From contig DAAI01000003.1 in NCBI GenBank assembly GCA_001701105.1, positions 37,878 through 47,950 on the forward strand: DNA of 10,073 nt, written 5' to 3'. Positions 1 through 7,093 of this stretch are shown piece by piece. A program made the translations under genes and the position numbers. Each line of letters starts with the position of its first letter. Within the stretch, counting starts at the first letter, position 1. Source of the DNA: Bacteroidales bacterium GP1. Lineage in GTDB: Bacteria; Bacteroidota; Bacteroidia; Bacteroidales; Muribaculaceae. The notes below the pieces were generated by a model, which was given only the letters and a program-made list of their open reading frames with translations, had not been told where the DNA came from and did not search any database.

Positions 1-1014
1 GCCGTTAGAGGTCCCGAGAAGCTCGCGCACGTCGGGGAACAAGTAGAACGCACCCTCGGGACGGCGTTCAATCTTCCAGCCCGGAATCTCTTTAGCGAGG
101 CTGCATATAAGGTCGCGGCGTCGCTCAAAAGCCATCCGCATTGTCTCGACGCATTCCTGCGGGCCTTCGTATGCGGCTTCGGCAGCCTTCTGGGCGATCG
201 AAGATGCGCCGGAAGTCATCTGCCCCTGGAGTTTGGTCACAGCCTTTGCAATTTTCAGCGGACCCGCCATATAGCCGATTCGCCAGCCGGTCATGGCATA
301 AGCCTTGGATACTCCGTTGACTATCACCGTACGGTCGGCCATCCCCTCACAATGTGCGATGCTGGCTATTCTTCCGGAGAAATTGATATGTTCGTAGATT
401 TCATCGGCAAGCACGATTATGTCGGGATGCTTCCGGAGCACAGCGGCCAAAGCCTCAAATTCTTCATGCGTATATACGGCTCCTGTCGGATTGGAGGGGG
501 AGTTGAACATGATTACTCGGCTTTTTGGAGTAATCACTTCCTCAAGCTGGGCGGCTGTTATCTTGAACCCATTTTCCGGCATTCCCTGCACAGTAACGGG
601 CGTGCCTTCAGCCAGCTTCACCATCTCCACATAGCTCACCCATGCCGGCACGGGGATTATCACCTCGTCACCGGGATTTACCAGAGCCAGAATCACATTG
701 GCCAGTTCATGCTTTGCACCGTTGCCCACGACTATGCATTCCGGCGGGAAATCGAGCCCGTTTTCGCGTTTCAGTTTATCGCTCACCACTTTACGAAGGC
801 TCATGTAGCCGGCCACGGGGGTATAGCGCGAAAAATTATCATCAATGGCTTTCTTGGCTGCATCCTTGATAAAGTCGGGGGTGTCGAAATCGGGTTCGCC
901 GGCCGACAAGCCGATCACGTCGACGCCAGCGGCGCGAAGTTCAGTGGTTTTCTGAAGCATAGCGAGTGTGGCCGAGACTGCGAGGCTTTCCACTCTGTTG
1001 GATATCTGTATCAT
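1..1014 (-). CDS. Class I/II PLP aminotransferase, aspartate aminotransferase-like; C-terminus cut by window edge
   Basis: Predicted fold-type I PLP enzyme that transfers the amino group between an amino acid (probably aspartate or an aromatic amino acid) and 2-oxoglutarate in the cytoplasm. Reading from the ATG at 1014, 338 codons stay open to base 1; the family is usually about 395-400 residues, so roughly the last 60 are missing. Visible signatures: SAGEPDF at 37-43, the YTPVAGY segment at 64-70, NSPSNPTG at 171-178 with the cofactor-contacting Asn175, Asp204 and Tyr207 in ADEIYEH, and SKAYAMTGWRIGY at 236-248 with the Schiff-base lysine at 237 and Arg245. These fit subgroup I-beta aspartate aminotransferases such as those of Thermus and Bacillus. 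It is the last visible gene of the minus-strand cluster, 87 nt after the U32 gene, and I see no clear promoter of its own. The fold is certain; exact substrate is inference. Confidence 0.93.
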   Translation of the reverse strand, partial: MIQISNRVESLAVSATLAMLQKTTELRAAGVDVIGLSAGEPDFDTPDFIKDAAKKAIDDNFSRYTPVAGYMSLRKVVSDKLKRENGLDFPPECIVVGNGAKHELANVILALVNPGDEVIIPVPAWVSYVEMVKLAEGTPVTVQGMPENGFKITAAQLEEVITPKSRVIMFNSPSNPTGAVYTHEEFEALAAVLRKHPDIIVLADEIYEHINFSGRIASIAHCEGMADRTVIVNGVSKAYAMTGWRIGYMAGPLKIAKAVTKLQGQMTSGASSIAQKAAEAAYEGPQECVETMRMAFERRRDLICSLAKEIPGWKIERRPEGAFYLFPDVRELLGTSNG

Positions 1015-1101
1015 GGCTCTTGTGTTTTTTTATTAAGCTAATCTTTTGCCCGGTGGTTGCCGGGAAGCGATATGCTCAGTATGGTATTGGATTTTGTTAA
1101 T

Positions 1102-2361
1102 TCAGTTTTTATCGGGTGTTAAGTCGTTTTTCATCCAGAGGTACATTCTGTCGGCTTGCCGGGTCTTTGATGGCACGGGAAGCGAAAACAAGTCGCCTTT
1201 CTTTACCGAATCCACCGGCTTGAGGTCGAGCCGCAATTCTTCGACGGTGAAGATGAGTGCGCCTGTTGTGGGGCCGGTGATCACTACTTCATCACCGACT
1301 CTCAGCTCTCCGGCCTCCATTAGAAACTCACCGACGCCGAGCCGGGAGTAATATCTTCCGGCTTTTGCTATATAGCGCTTCGTCCGGGTGGCGGAAGAAC
1401 CGTATTTGGCACTCCATTCGCCAAGGCGTTGGCCGAGATAATATCCGTCCCAGAAGCCCCGGTTGAATACCTTCGACAGTCGTTCTTCCCATCCTTTGAG
1501 TTTTGCCTCATCGTAATTCCCGGCGCAGATTGCTTCGAGAGCTTCGGAATAGCAGGCCACTGTCTCGGCCACATATTCCGGCCCGCGGGCGCGCCCCTCA
1601 ATCTTGAAAACCCTTACTCCGGCATCCACCATCTTGGGGAGGAAGTGAATGGTCTTCAAATCTTTGGGGCTCATTATGTATTGATTCTCGATGTCGAGTT
1701 CATCACCTGTCTCCTTATCCCGCACGGTGTACGAGCGGCGGCATATCTGGTTGCAGGCTCCCCGGTTGGCAGAGGAGTTCATTTGATGGAGGGAAAGATA
1801 GCATTTCCCGCTCACGGCCATGCATAGGGCGCCGTGACAGAACATTTCAAGGCGTACAGGGTGCCCCCCGGGCCCGGTAATGGGTCCGGACTCAATATTC
1901 CGGTGGATTTCTTGCACGCGATCAAGGGTAAGTTCGCGTGCCAGCACCATTACGTCGGCCCATTGAGCGTAAAACCTTACAGCCTCTGTGTTGGTGATAT
2001 TTACCTGCGTGGAGATGTGGACCGGGATGCCCGCTTCGGAGCAATAGAGGATCGTGGCTATGTCGGAGGCGATTATCGCGGAAATTCCGGCTTCGGAGGC
2101 CGCGTCGACAATCTCCCGCATCCGGGCGAGATCGTTGTCAAAGAGGACGGTATTGACTGTAAGATATGTTTTTACTCCGGCGTTGGCACAGGTTGCAGCG
2201 ATTTCGGCCATATCATCAAGAGTGAAATTAGCACTCGACCGGGAACGCATATTCAGACCCTCGATGCCGAAATAGACGGCATCGGCACCGGCGTCGATGG
2301 CCGCCGCGAGGCTTTCGCGGCTTCCCACCGGCGCCATTATCTCGAAGTCTTTTCTATTCAT
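1102..2361 (-). CDS. trhP: U32 family protein, TrhP-like tRNA uridine-34 hydroxylation protein
   Basis: Annotated in many genomes as a U32 peptidase or collagenase, but the closest characterised relatives (E. coli YegQ/TrhP) are needed for 5-hydroxyuridine formation at tRNA position 34. The 419-residue product has the N-terminal barrel segment MAPVGSRESL with AGADAVYFG (8-32), and the U32 signature EMFCHGALCMAVSGKCYLS (172-190). Its cysteines are at 175, 180, 187, 203 and 207, several of which are likely iron-sulfur ligands. The YIMSPKDL and KIEGRARG segments (228-235, 253-260) align by eye with the E. coli protein. Residues about 329-410 form the small C-terminal beta-barrel domain. Length matches TrhP rather than the longer RlhA, which carries an extra domain. 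A TTG codon at 2394 would add 11 residues, but the ATG at 2361 leads straight into the conserved MAPVGS region and is preferred. It lies 45 nt after menG. Family is firm; the tRNA role is by homology. Confidence 0.9.
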   Translation of the reverse strand: MNRKDFEIMAPVGSRESLAAAIDAGADAVYFGIEGLNMRSRSSANFTLDDMAEIAATCANAGVKTYLTVNTVLFDNDLARMREIVDAASEAGISAIIASDIATILYCSEAGIPVHISTQVNITNTEAVRFYAQWADVMVLARELTLDRVQEIHRNIESGPITGPGGHPVRLEMFCHGALCMAVSGKCYLSLHQMNSSANRGACNQICRRSYTVRDKETGDELDIENQYIMSPKDLKTIHFLPKMVDAGVRVFKIEGRARGPEYVAETVACYSEALEAICAGNYDEAKLKGWEERLSKVFNRGFWDGYYLGQRLGEWSAKYGSSATRTKRYIAKAGRYYSRLGVGEFLMEAGELRVGDEVVITGPTTGALIFTVEELRLDLKPVDSVKKGDLFSLPVPSKTRQADRMYLWMKNDLTPDKN

Positions 2362-2406
2362 CTTCACTCTGAGAATTTTTAAGGTTAATCCCAATCCACG
2401 GGATAC

Positions 2407-3162
2407 TCATGTGCGCAGGGCTGTATAAATGGTGACAACTCCTGATGTCAGCGATTTCCATTTGGCGTCGGAAAATCCTGCGTCGGTCATCAGTCGCGTC
2501 ATGTCGTGGCGTTGCGGGCATGCGGCGATGCTCTCGGGAAGGTACTTATAGGCATATGAATCGCCCGATATCATCCGCCCCAATGCCGGGATGATATGGC
2601 GGGAATAAAGCCGATACATACTTTTTACGGGTTGTGTCCGGGGCTCCGAAAGCTCCACGATGCAAATGGCGCCCCCCGGTTTCAGCACCCTCCACATCTC
2701 GCGGAGGCCGCGGTCGAGATGTTCAAAATTCCTTACCCCATAGGCCACGGTCAGGAGATCGAATGAATTGTCGGCAAATGGAAGATCGAGGCTATCCCCT
2801 TTCTCGAACCATAGCCGGCTGCTCTTTGCCTGCGGAAGCTGGTCCTTTTTGCGTCGCGCAAGGGTGAGCATCCCTTCAGAGAGGTCGATTCCACGGACTT
2901 CGGCATCAGGATATAGGTGGGCCAGACGGAATGCCACATCCCCCGTGCCCGTGGCCACGTCGAGAATCCGTTCGGGGCGGCGCCCTTCGAGCCGCTTTCC
3001 GGCATGGCGTAACGCCAGGTTGCGCCACCATCTGCATAGCCCGAATGTCATCATGCCGTTCATGAAATCATAGGCCGGGGCGATGGAATCAAACATTTCC
3101 TCCACCTGCTCGCTCTTTCGCTCCGCTCCGTTATGATATGGCGTGACGTTCTCTACTTCCAC
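2407..3162 (-). CDS. menG: Demethylmenaquinone methyltransferase
   Basis: SAM-dependent C-methyltransferase that converts demethylmenaquinone to menaquinone, the final step of the quinone pathway used in anaerobic respiration. The 251 residues match family size. Visible motifs: the UbiE/MenG entry MFDSIAPAYDFMN (23-35), the SAM-binding LDVATGTGD (67-75), acidic GIDLS (91-95), GDSLDLPF (122-129), YGVRNF (141-146), and the second family signature RVLKPGGAICIVELSEP (158-174). The start is GTG at 3162; the next in-frame ATG would remove the conserved KSEQVEEMFD region, and Bacteroides homologues have a comparable N-terminal leader, so GTG is favoured. It begins 20 nt after the acetyltransferase gene and ends 45 nt before trhP, so it is almost certainly co-transcribed. 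Bacteroidales make menaquinone and not ubiquinone, hence menG rather than ubiE. Confidence 0.96.
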   Translation of the reverse strand: MEVENVTPYHNGAERKSEQVEEMFDSIAPAYDFMNGMMTFGLCRWWRNLALRHAGKRLEGRRPERILDVATGTGDVAFRLAHLYPDAEVRGIDLSEGMLTLARRKKDQLPQAKSSRLWFEKGDSLDLPFADNSFDLLTVAYGVRNFEHLDRGLREMWRVLKPGGAICIVELSEPRTQPVKSMYRLYSRHIIPALGRMISGDSYAYKYLPESIAACPQRHDMTRLMTDAGFSDAKWKSLTSGVVTIYTALRT

Positions 3163-3182
3163 GATGCTCTCGGTCTATTGGT

Positions 3183-4310
3183 TTATAGTTTCTTTGCGTA
3201 GCTGCGCCGCCGCCGATGCTGCCGGGGCTCGAACAGCTCCCATTGGCTCTGCACCTTGGCATTAGTCTCCATTTCGGGATTCGATTCTGCATAGATATAT
3301 CCCTGCTTGATATATTTCGGCACGAGATCCTGAAAGAGCAGTGAATTTACCCCTTTGTTCTGATATTCCGGATGGACCGCCACAAGCAGCAGATCGACAC
3401 GGTCGTTCTTCCCCTTCAATCCTTTCAGCAGATGATACCATCCGAAGGGAAGGAACTCGCCGTGTGATTTCTGCAGAGCCCGGCTCATGGAAGGCAATGA
3501 TATGCCTACTCCCACGAGGCGGCCGTTCCTGTCGACAATCAGCGTGACGAGGTCGAGATTCAGCAGATCGAGATAGATTTTTATATAATAGTCGATCTGA
3601 CGCTCCGTAAGCTCGCAATATTCGTAAAGGTCCTTATAGGCAGTGTTGATAAGATGGAAGATGGCATGGCCGTATTCACGCTTGATTCGGCTGCGGCTGT
3701 TATATTTCAGCACGCGCAGATCATACTTCTGCTTTACGATGTCGGCGATTCTGTCGAATCTCTCCGGAACCTTCTCAGGCACCTTAAGCAGAAATTCCAC
3801 CCAGTCGGATTCCTTCTTATACCCCGCCGGCTCCATGTGCTCGGGGTAATAGGGATAGTTATAGTTTGTAGCCATTGTCGAGAGCTCTTCGAAGCCCTCT
3901 ACGAGCATCCCCTCGCGGTCCATGTCGGTGAGTCCGAGCGGTCCGATGAGCCTGTTCATTCCTTCGCTGCGGGCCCAATCCTCGGCGGCCTTGAGCAATG
4001 CCGCCGATACTTCGCGGTCGTCCTCAAAGGCAAACCAGCCGAAACGTGCGTCGCGCTTCTTTTGCTTCTTGTTGAGCGACTCGTTAACGAACACGGCTAT
4101 TCGGCCAACGGGCCTGCCGTCGCGGTAGGCCATGAAGTAGGCATGACGGTTGAAATCAAAAGCCGGATTCAGATTCGGATCAAGCGTATTGACATCATCG
4201 CTCACCAGGGGCGGCACATAATAGGGATGATCTTTATAGAGATCGATTTCAAACTTCACGAATTTGCGGAGTTCTTTCCGCGTGGGTTCTATCTTGCGAA
4301 TCTCAAGCAT
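3183..4310 (-). CDS. YghO-like GNAT-fold N-acetyltransferase
   Basis: A 375-residue protein of the long, GNAT-fold family that includes E. coli YghO; no substrate is established for the family as far as I know. A first acyltransferase-like segment is seen at 58-76 (AYRDGRPVGRIAVFVN) and continues through IGPLGLTDMDREGMLVEGF (122-140). The C-terminal half carries the clearer GNAT pattern: VTLIVDRNGRLVGVGISLP (255-273) and the acetyl-CoA-binding region LLVAVHPEYQNKGVNSLLF (308-326), where QNKGVN replaces the classical Q/RxxGxG/A loop. The extreme C-terminus is strongly basic (364-375, five arginines and two lysines), which could contact nucleic acid or phospholipid head groups. The ATG at 4310 lies 4 nt after the stop of the pseudokinase gene, suggesting translational coupling; menG follows after 20 nt. 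Family assignment is confident, function unknown. Confidence 0.85.
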   Translation of the reverse strand: MLEIRKIEPTRKELRKFVKFEIDLYKDHPYYVPPLVSDDVNTLDPNLNPAFDFNRHAYFMAYRDGRPVGRIAVFVNESLNKKQKKRDARFGWFAFEDDREVSAALLKAAEDWARSEGMNRLIGPLGLTDMDREGMLVEGFEELSTMATNYNYPYYPEHMEPAGYKKESDWVEFLLKVPEKVPERFDRIADIVKQKYDLRVLKYNSRSRIKREYGHAIFHLINTAYKDLYEYCELTERQIDYYIKIYLDLLNLDLVTLIVDRNGRLVGVGISLPSMSRALQKSHGEFLPFGWYHLLKGLKGKNDRVDLLLVAVHPEYQNKGVNSLLFQDLVPKYIKQGYIYAESNPEMETNAKVQSQWELFEPRQHRRRRSYAKKL

Positions 4311-4314
4311 AGGG

Positions 4315-5124
4315 TTATTTTCTCATTGTCAACCATATCAGCAGAGCCACCATTACGATGATGAACACGCATATAAACATATAAATCTGACTCGAACTGC
4401 GCCTCTCGAGATCGAGTTTCACATCGGATACCGACCGGTAGCGTCCATCCTTTCCCTCGCGGCATTTACCGGCTATCTTGCGTAGGCGCGGCATTGTGGC
4501 CGGAAGATGGTCGAGGACTTCATCAAGCACTTCTCCGTAACTCTCGATGTCGGCCTGGGTGTCTTCACGCCGCATGGAACTGAGACGCTCGGATCCGACA
4601 TTGAGGAGTTTGAGATTTTCATTATATTCGGTAAAAATGATTCTCTCCGGAGTGAGCGGAGGATGCACCACATGATTCTCCTGAATATATTCCAATGCAT
4701 CGAGAAGCTGAGTCTCCAGCCGATAGACTATCTTGGGAGTAAGCCGCTTTTCATCGATAAGACGGCGCAGCGAATAGCCATACACATCATCGGTGATTAT
4801 GGCCATTCCAACGCCGGGAACCTCCTCGAAATCGTTGACCATCACGATGTTGGGATGGGCGAGGTTGTAGCGGGTCTCAAATTCGGTTTCAAGCATCTTT
4901 CGATATTCGGGCACATCGGCGTACTCTTTCTTCAATGCTTTAAGCATCACCCACTTGCCATGCTTGCGCACAGTGTATACATCGTAAATGTCCTCTTCCC
5001 ATTCCGGGAGCAGGGTCAGGTCGCTCCATTTTCCGGAGGGATCGTCGATAGGAATCTTTTTTTCCTCCTTGCTGACATATCCTTTCTTTGCCGGGGAGAG
5101 GTCGGGCTTATTGTTGTGAGTCAT
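4315..5124 (-). CDS. Tail-anchored pseudokinase (Hanks-type kinase fold lacking catalytic residues)
   Basis: The 269-residue product has a eukaryotic-like protein kinase fold followed by one C-terminal membrane helix. Retained kinase features: the beta3 lysine at 62 in VMLK, the alphaC glutamate at about 81, HPNIV at 90-94, and the GYSLRRLI hinge region at 116-123. The catalytic loop reads HPPLTPER at 154-161 where active kinases have HRDLKPEN, so the catalytic Asp, Lys and Asn are all replaced. The DFG motif reads NVG at 175-177. It is therefore probably a phosphotransfer-dead regulator or scaffold. A hydrophobic stretch at 247-265 (IYMFICVFIIVMVALLIWL) followed by TMRK suggests tail anchoring with the kinase domain in the cytoplasm. 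The ATG at 5124 is preferred over an in-frame TTG at 5157, which abuts the serS stop. It sits 33 nt after serS and 4 nt before the acetyltransferase gene. The partner is unknown. Confidence 0.85.
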   Translation of the reverse strand: MTHNNKPDLSPAKKGYVSKEEKKIPIDDPSGKWSDLTLLPEWEEDIYDVYTVRKHGKWVMLKALKKEYADVPEYRKMLETEFETRYNLAHPNIVMVNDFEEVPGVGMAIITDDVYGYSLRRLIDEKRLTPKIVYRLETQLLDALEYIQENHVVHPPLTPERIIFTEYNENLKLLNVGSERLSSMRREDTQADIESYGEVLDEVLDHLPATMPRLRKIAGKCREGKDGRYRSVSDVKLDLERRSSSQIYMFICVFIIVMVALLIWLTMRK

Positions 5125-5157
5125 ATTGGCATGCGGGTGTTGTGGCGCAGGGCGCAA

Positions 5158-6429
5158 TCAGTTGATTATATCGAAGCCGGTGTATTTGCGCAGGCATTTC
5201 GGCACGATTATTCCCTCGGGAGTCTGATTGTTCTCGAGGAGGGCGGCCACGATTCGCGGAAGTGCGAGAGCCGAGCCGTTGAGGGTATGGCAGAGGTGAG
5301 TCTTTTTATCCTCGCCGCGATAACGGCATTTCAGCCGGTTGGCTTGATATGTCTCGAAATTGGAAACCGACGATACTTCCAGCCAACGCTGCTGAGCCGC
5401 ACTCCATACCTCGAAGTCGAAAGTGATGGCAGAGGTGAAGCTCATGTCGCCGCCGCAGAGCCGCAGGATATGCCACGGCAAGCCGAGTTTCTCAAGCAAT
5501 CCCTGCACATGATCCTTCATTTCTTCGAGGGCGGTGTAACTATTCTCCGGCTTTTCAATCCGGACGATCTCGACCTTGTCGAATTGATGCAGGCGGTTGA
5601 GACCGCGCACATCCTTGCCATAGCTGCCGGCCTCCCGACGCCAGCAGGGGGAGTAGGCGCAATTTTTCTTGGGAAGCTCCTCCTCACTGAGAATCACATC
5701 TCGGTAGATATTGGTGACAGGCACTTCCGCTGTGGGGATGAGATAGAGATTGTCGAGAGTGACATGATACATCTGCCCCTCTTTGTCGGGTAGCTGACCC
5801 GTGCCATATCCCGATGCCTCGTTGACTACAAAGGGTGGTTCCACCTCAATATATCCGGCCTGCCAAGCCTCGTCGAGGAAGAATTGTATGAGAGCGCGCT
5901 GAAGGCGGGCGCCTTTCCCGATATAGAACGGAAATCCGGCGCCGGTGACTTTCACGCCGAGTTCAAAGTCGATCAGATTGTATTTCTTGGCAAGATTCCA
6001 GTGGGGAAGGGCGTCGGGGCCAAGCTCCGGTATTTTGCCGCCGGCTTTCTCCACTACGTTGTCGGCAGCCGTAAGCCCCTCGGGCACGGCGGCACATGGG
6101 AGATTAGGCACGGTTAGGAGCAATTGTTCCATCTTCTGCTCGCACTCGGCGAGACGATCCTGCAGCCCCTTCGTCTCCCCTTTGATCCTTGCCACTTCCG
6201 CTTTGGCAGCCTCGGCCTCATCTTTGCGGCCATCTTTCATCAGGCGTCCGATTGAGCCGGCGAGCTTTTTGAGTTCGGCCGCATCGGAGTCACACTTATG
6301 TTGCAGACGCCGGCGCTCGGCATCGATTTCAAGAATTTCGGTAATCACGCCCCTGCCGTCGAAGCCCTTGACGGCAAGTCGGCTAATCACAAATTCGGGA
6401 TCAGCCTTTATTGTCTGTAGTGTCAGCAT
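5158..6429 (-). CDS. serS: Seryl-tRNA synthetase
   Basis: Class II aminoacyl-tRNA synthetase that charges tRNA-Ser (and tRNA-Sec where present) with serine in the cytoplasm. The 423 residues are standard length. An N-terminal helical hairpin (about 30-105, rich in E, K, A and L) is the tRNA-binding coiled-coil arm. Motif 1 lies around ARLQRALIQFFLDEA (174-188). The serine-binding TAE loop is at 233-235. Motif 2 runs through CWRREAGSYGKDVRGLNRLH (262-281), and motif 3 is NGSALALPRIVAALLEN (384-400). The C-terminus GIIVPKCLRKYTG is typical. The ATG at 6429 begins the classic MLTLQTIKADPEFV leader. It is the first gene of the minus-strand cluster, about 85 nt downstream of the predicted transcription start, and its promoter probably drives the whole group. 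Nothing unusual is seen in the catalytic motifs. Confidence 0.98.
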   Translation of the reverse strand: MLTLQTIKADPEFVISRLAVKGFDGRGVITEILEIDAERRRLQHKCDSDAAELKKLAGSIGRLMKDGRKDEAEAAKAEVARIKGETKGLQDRLAECEQKMEQLLLTVPNLPCAAVPEGLTAADNVVEKAGGKIPELGPDALPHWNLAKKYNLIDFELGVKVTGAGFPFYIGKGARLQRALIQFFLDEAWQAGYIEVEPPFVVNEASGYGTGQLPDKEGQMYHVTLDNLYLIPTAEVPVTNIYRDVILSEEELPKKNCAYSPCWRREAGSYGKDVRGLNRLHQFDKVEIVRIEKPENSYTALEEMKDHVQGLLEKLGLPWHILRLCGGDMSFTSAITFDFEVWSAAQQRWLEVSSVSNFETYQANRLKCRYRGEDKKTHLCHTLNGSALALPRIVAALLENNQTPEGIIVPKCLRKYTGFDIIN

Positions 6430-6520
6430 TTTTCTATAGCGTTTATGGCAAATCAGGTCATTCCGCCCGGGGGCTTATATGATGAGATTCAGCTTAAACA
6501 AATCAATGTACTTGAATCTG

Positions 6521-6551
6521 CAAATTTAACCATAATTCCCCAATTATCAAA
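6521..6551 (-). promoter_or_regulatory. Bacteroidetes-type promoter for the serS cluster
   Basis: On the minus strand the -33 element TTTG (6548-6551) is followed by exactly 19 nt and then TAAATTTG (6521-6528). This matches the TTTG / TAnnTTTG consensus recognised by the primary sigma factor of Bacteroides. The start of transcription should fall near 6514, giving a leader of about 85 nt before the serS ATG. That leader contains a GATTCA/TGAATC inverted repeat (6486-6491 with 6513-6518) and a CCCGGG palindrome, neither of which resembles a known riboswitch or T-box. Confidence 0.8.
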
Positions 6552-6562
6552 ATCGGCCTTCC

Positions 6563-6588
6563 GCCAGCAACAGAGGCCAGCAACAGAG
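6563..6588. repeat. Perfect 13-bp tandem duplication upstream of the serS promoter
   Basis: GCCAGCAACAGAG occurs twice back to back (6563-6575 and 6576-6588) with no mismatch. It lies 11 nt upstream of the -33 box of the serS promoter. It could be a recent replication-slippage event or a two-site binding element; the sequence alone does not decide. Confidence 0.9.
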
Positions 6589-6821
6589 TTGCCAACCATC
6601 CACCAAAATAATAGCCATATGAATAGGAAAGCAGTAAATCCGGCCACCCACTTATATCAGATGCGTACATATTTCAATTTTCAGTCAAAATCAATTCCTC
6701 CGAAAAGATTCCAATCCGGCGATGAAGAAAAAAATTGGCTTCTCAACCCCAAAAATTGAGTTCTTCAAAAGAATTGTTTAATTTTGCACTTGACAGTTGA
6801 CTCTATAGTTATTTGCAAAAT
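6589..6821. other. Stretch without a convincing gene between the serS promoter and the accessory cassette
   Basis: No RNA gene, mobile-element end or credible protein is seen here. A plus-strand reading frame from 6445 to 6759 crosses the serS leader and promoter and has a composition unlike a folded protein. A 55-codon minus-strand frame (6503-6670) has a short hydrophobic run but also overlaps the promoter and includes the 13-bp duplication, so both are probably chance. The base composition drops to AT-rich near 6730-6830, marking the likely left boundary of the cassette. Small hairpins exist (for example TTCTT-caa-AAGAA near 6762-6774), none with terminator features. Confidence 0.6.
6783..6815 (+). 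promoter_or_regulatory. Possible weak promoter of the plus-strand cassette
   Basis: TTTG at 6783-6786 is followed by 21 nt and GTTATTTG at 6808-6815, which resembles the Bacteroides TTTG / TAnnTTTG arrangement except that the -7 box begins GT instead of TA. Transcription would start near 6822, making the ATG at 6873 a more natural start than that at 6822 for the small frame that follows. A direct repeat TTGAC (6790-6794, 6797-6801) lies in the spacer and could be an operator half-site pair. Weak match; could be chance in AT-rich DNA. Confidence 0.3.
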
Positions 6822-7091
6822 ATGCGAAAGATAATAGCGATAAGTGGGATGCCCATCGAGAACATGGAATATATGAAGATTAACCAATTCAACTATCATG
6901 TTGATTAAGTATGTAAGGCATTGGTTTCTTCGGACAGGGGGCGGACTTTTGATCTGAGCTATAGTATCGGAGAATTTGAAGGTAGCATTTCTACGGCATA
7001 GGTGTATTTCGACTCTGATGGAGGATGGCTGATTTTCGCAATTACGCAGGAGGCACAGTGTATCGAAGATCGATATAAGAATTTAAATTAA
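6822..7091 (+). pseudogene. Relic of a small protein gene (about 73-89 codons) with two in-frame stops
   Basis: One frame reads from ATG 6822 (or ATG 6873) to the TAA at 7089-7091 and is interrupted by TAA at 6906-6908 and TAG at 6999-7001. The peptide between and after the stops looks protein-like: SDRGRTFDLSYSIGEFEGS, then VYFDSDGGWLIFAITQEA, then a charged end CIEDRYKNLN. No indel is needed to keep the frame. It ends two bases before the ATG of the ATPase gene, the spacing expected of a translationally coupled pair. I do not recognise the family. An intact version would be a small, soluble, mixed alpha/beta protein, possibly a partner or regulator of the ATPase. The case rests on continuity and spacing only, so it may be coincidental. 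Confidence 0.45.
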
Positions 7092-7093
7092 TT

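Noticed and set aside
352..1041. Open plus-strand frame of 229 codons
   Set aside because: It lies opposite the aminotransferase, whose minus-strand frame shows the full set of PLP-enzyme motifs.
1049..1064. CCCGG-tggttg-CCGGG hairpin between the U32 and aminotransferase genes
   Set aside because: The stem is only 5 bp and no T-run follows on the minus strand, so it is not a convincing terminator; transcription probably reads through.
4507..5793. Open plus-strand frame of over 420 codons antisense to serS and the pseudokinase gene
   Set aside because: It spans two confidently assigned minus-strand genes and the protein has no recognisable domain; long antisense frames are common opposite codon-biased genes.
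6486..6518. GATTCA/TGAATC inverted repeat in the serS leader, considered as a T-box or riboswitch
   Set aside because: Only 6 bp with a 21-nt loop, no T-box sequence or terminator; T-box control is also not expected in Bacteroidetes.
6503..6670. Minus-strand 55-codon frame with a hydrophobic segment
   Set aside because: It covers the serS promoter and includes a 13-bp duplication that would have shifted the frame of any older gene; probably chance.
6445..6759. Plus-strand frame of 104 codons in the serS upstream region
   Set aside because: It overlaps the serS leader, promoter and the 13-bp duplication, and its sequence is polar and irregular with no motif.
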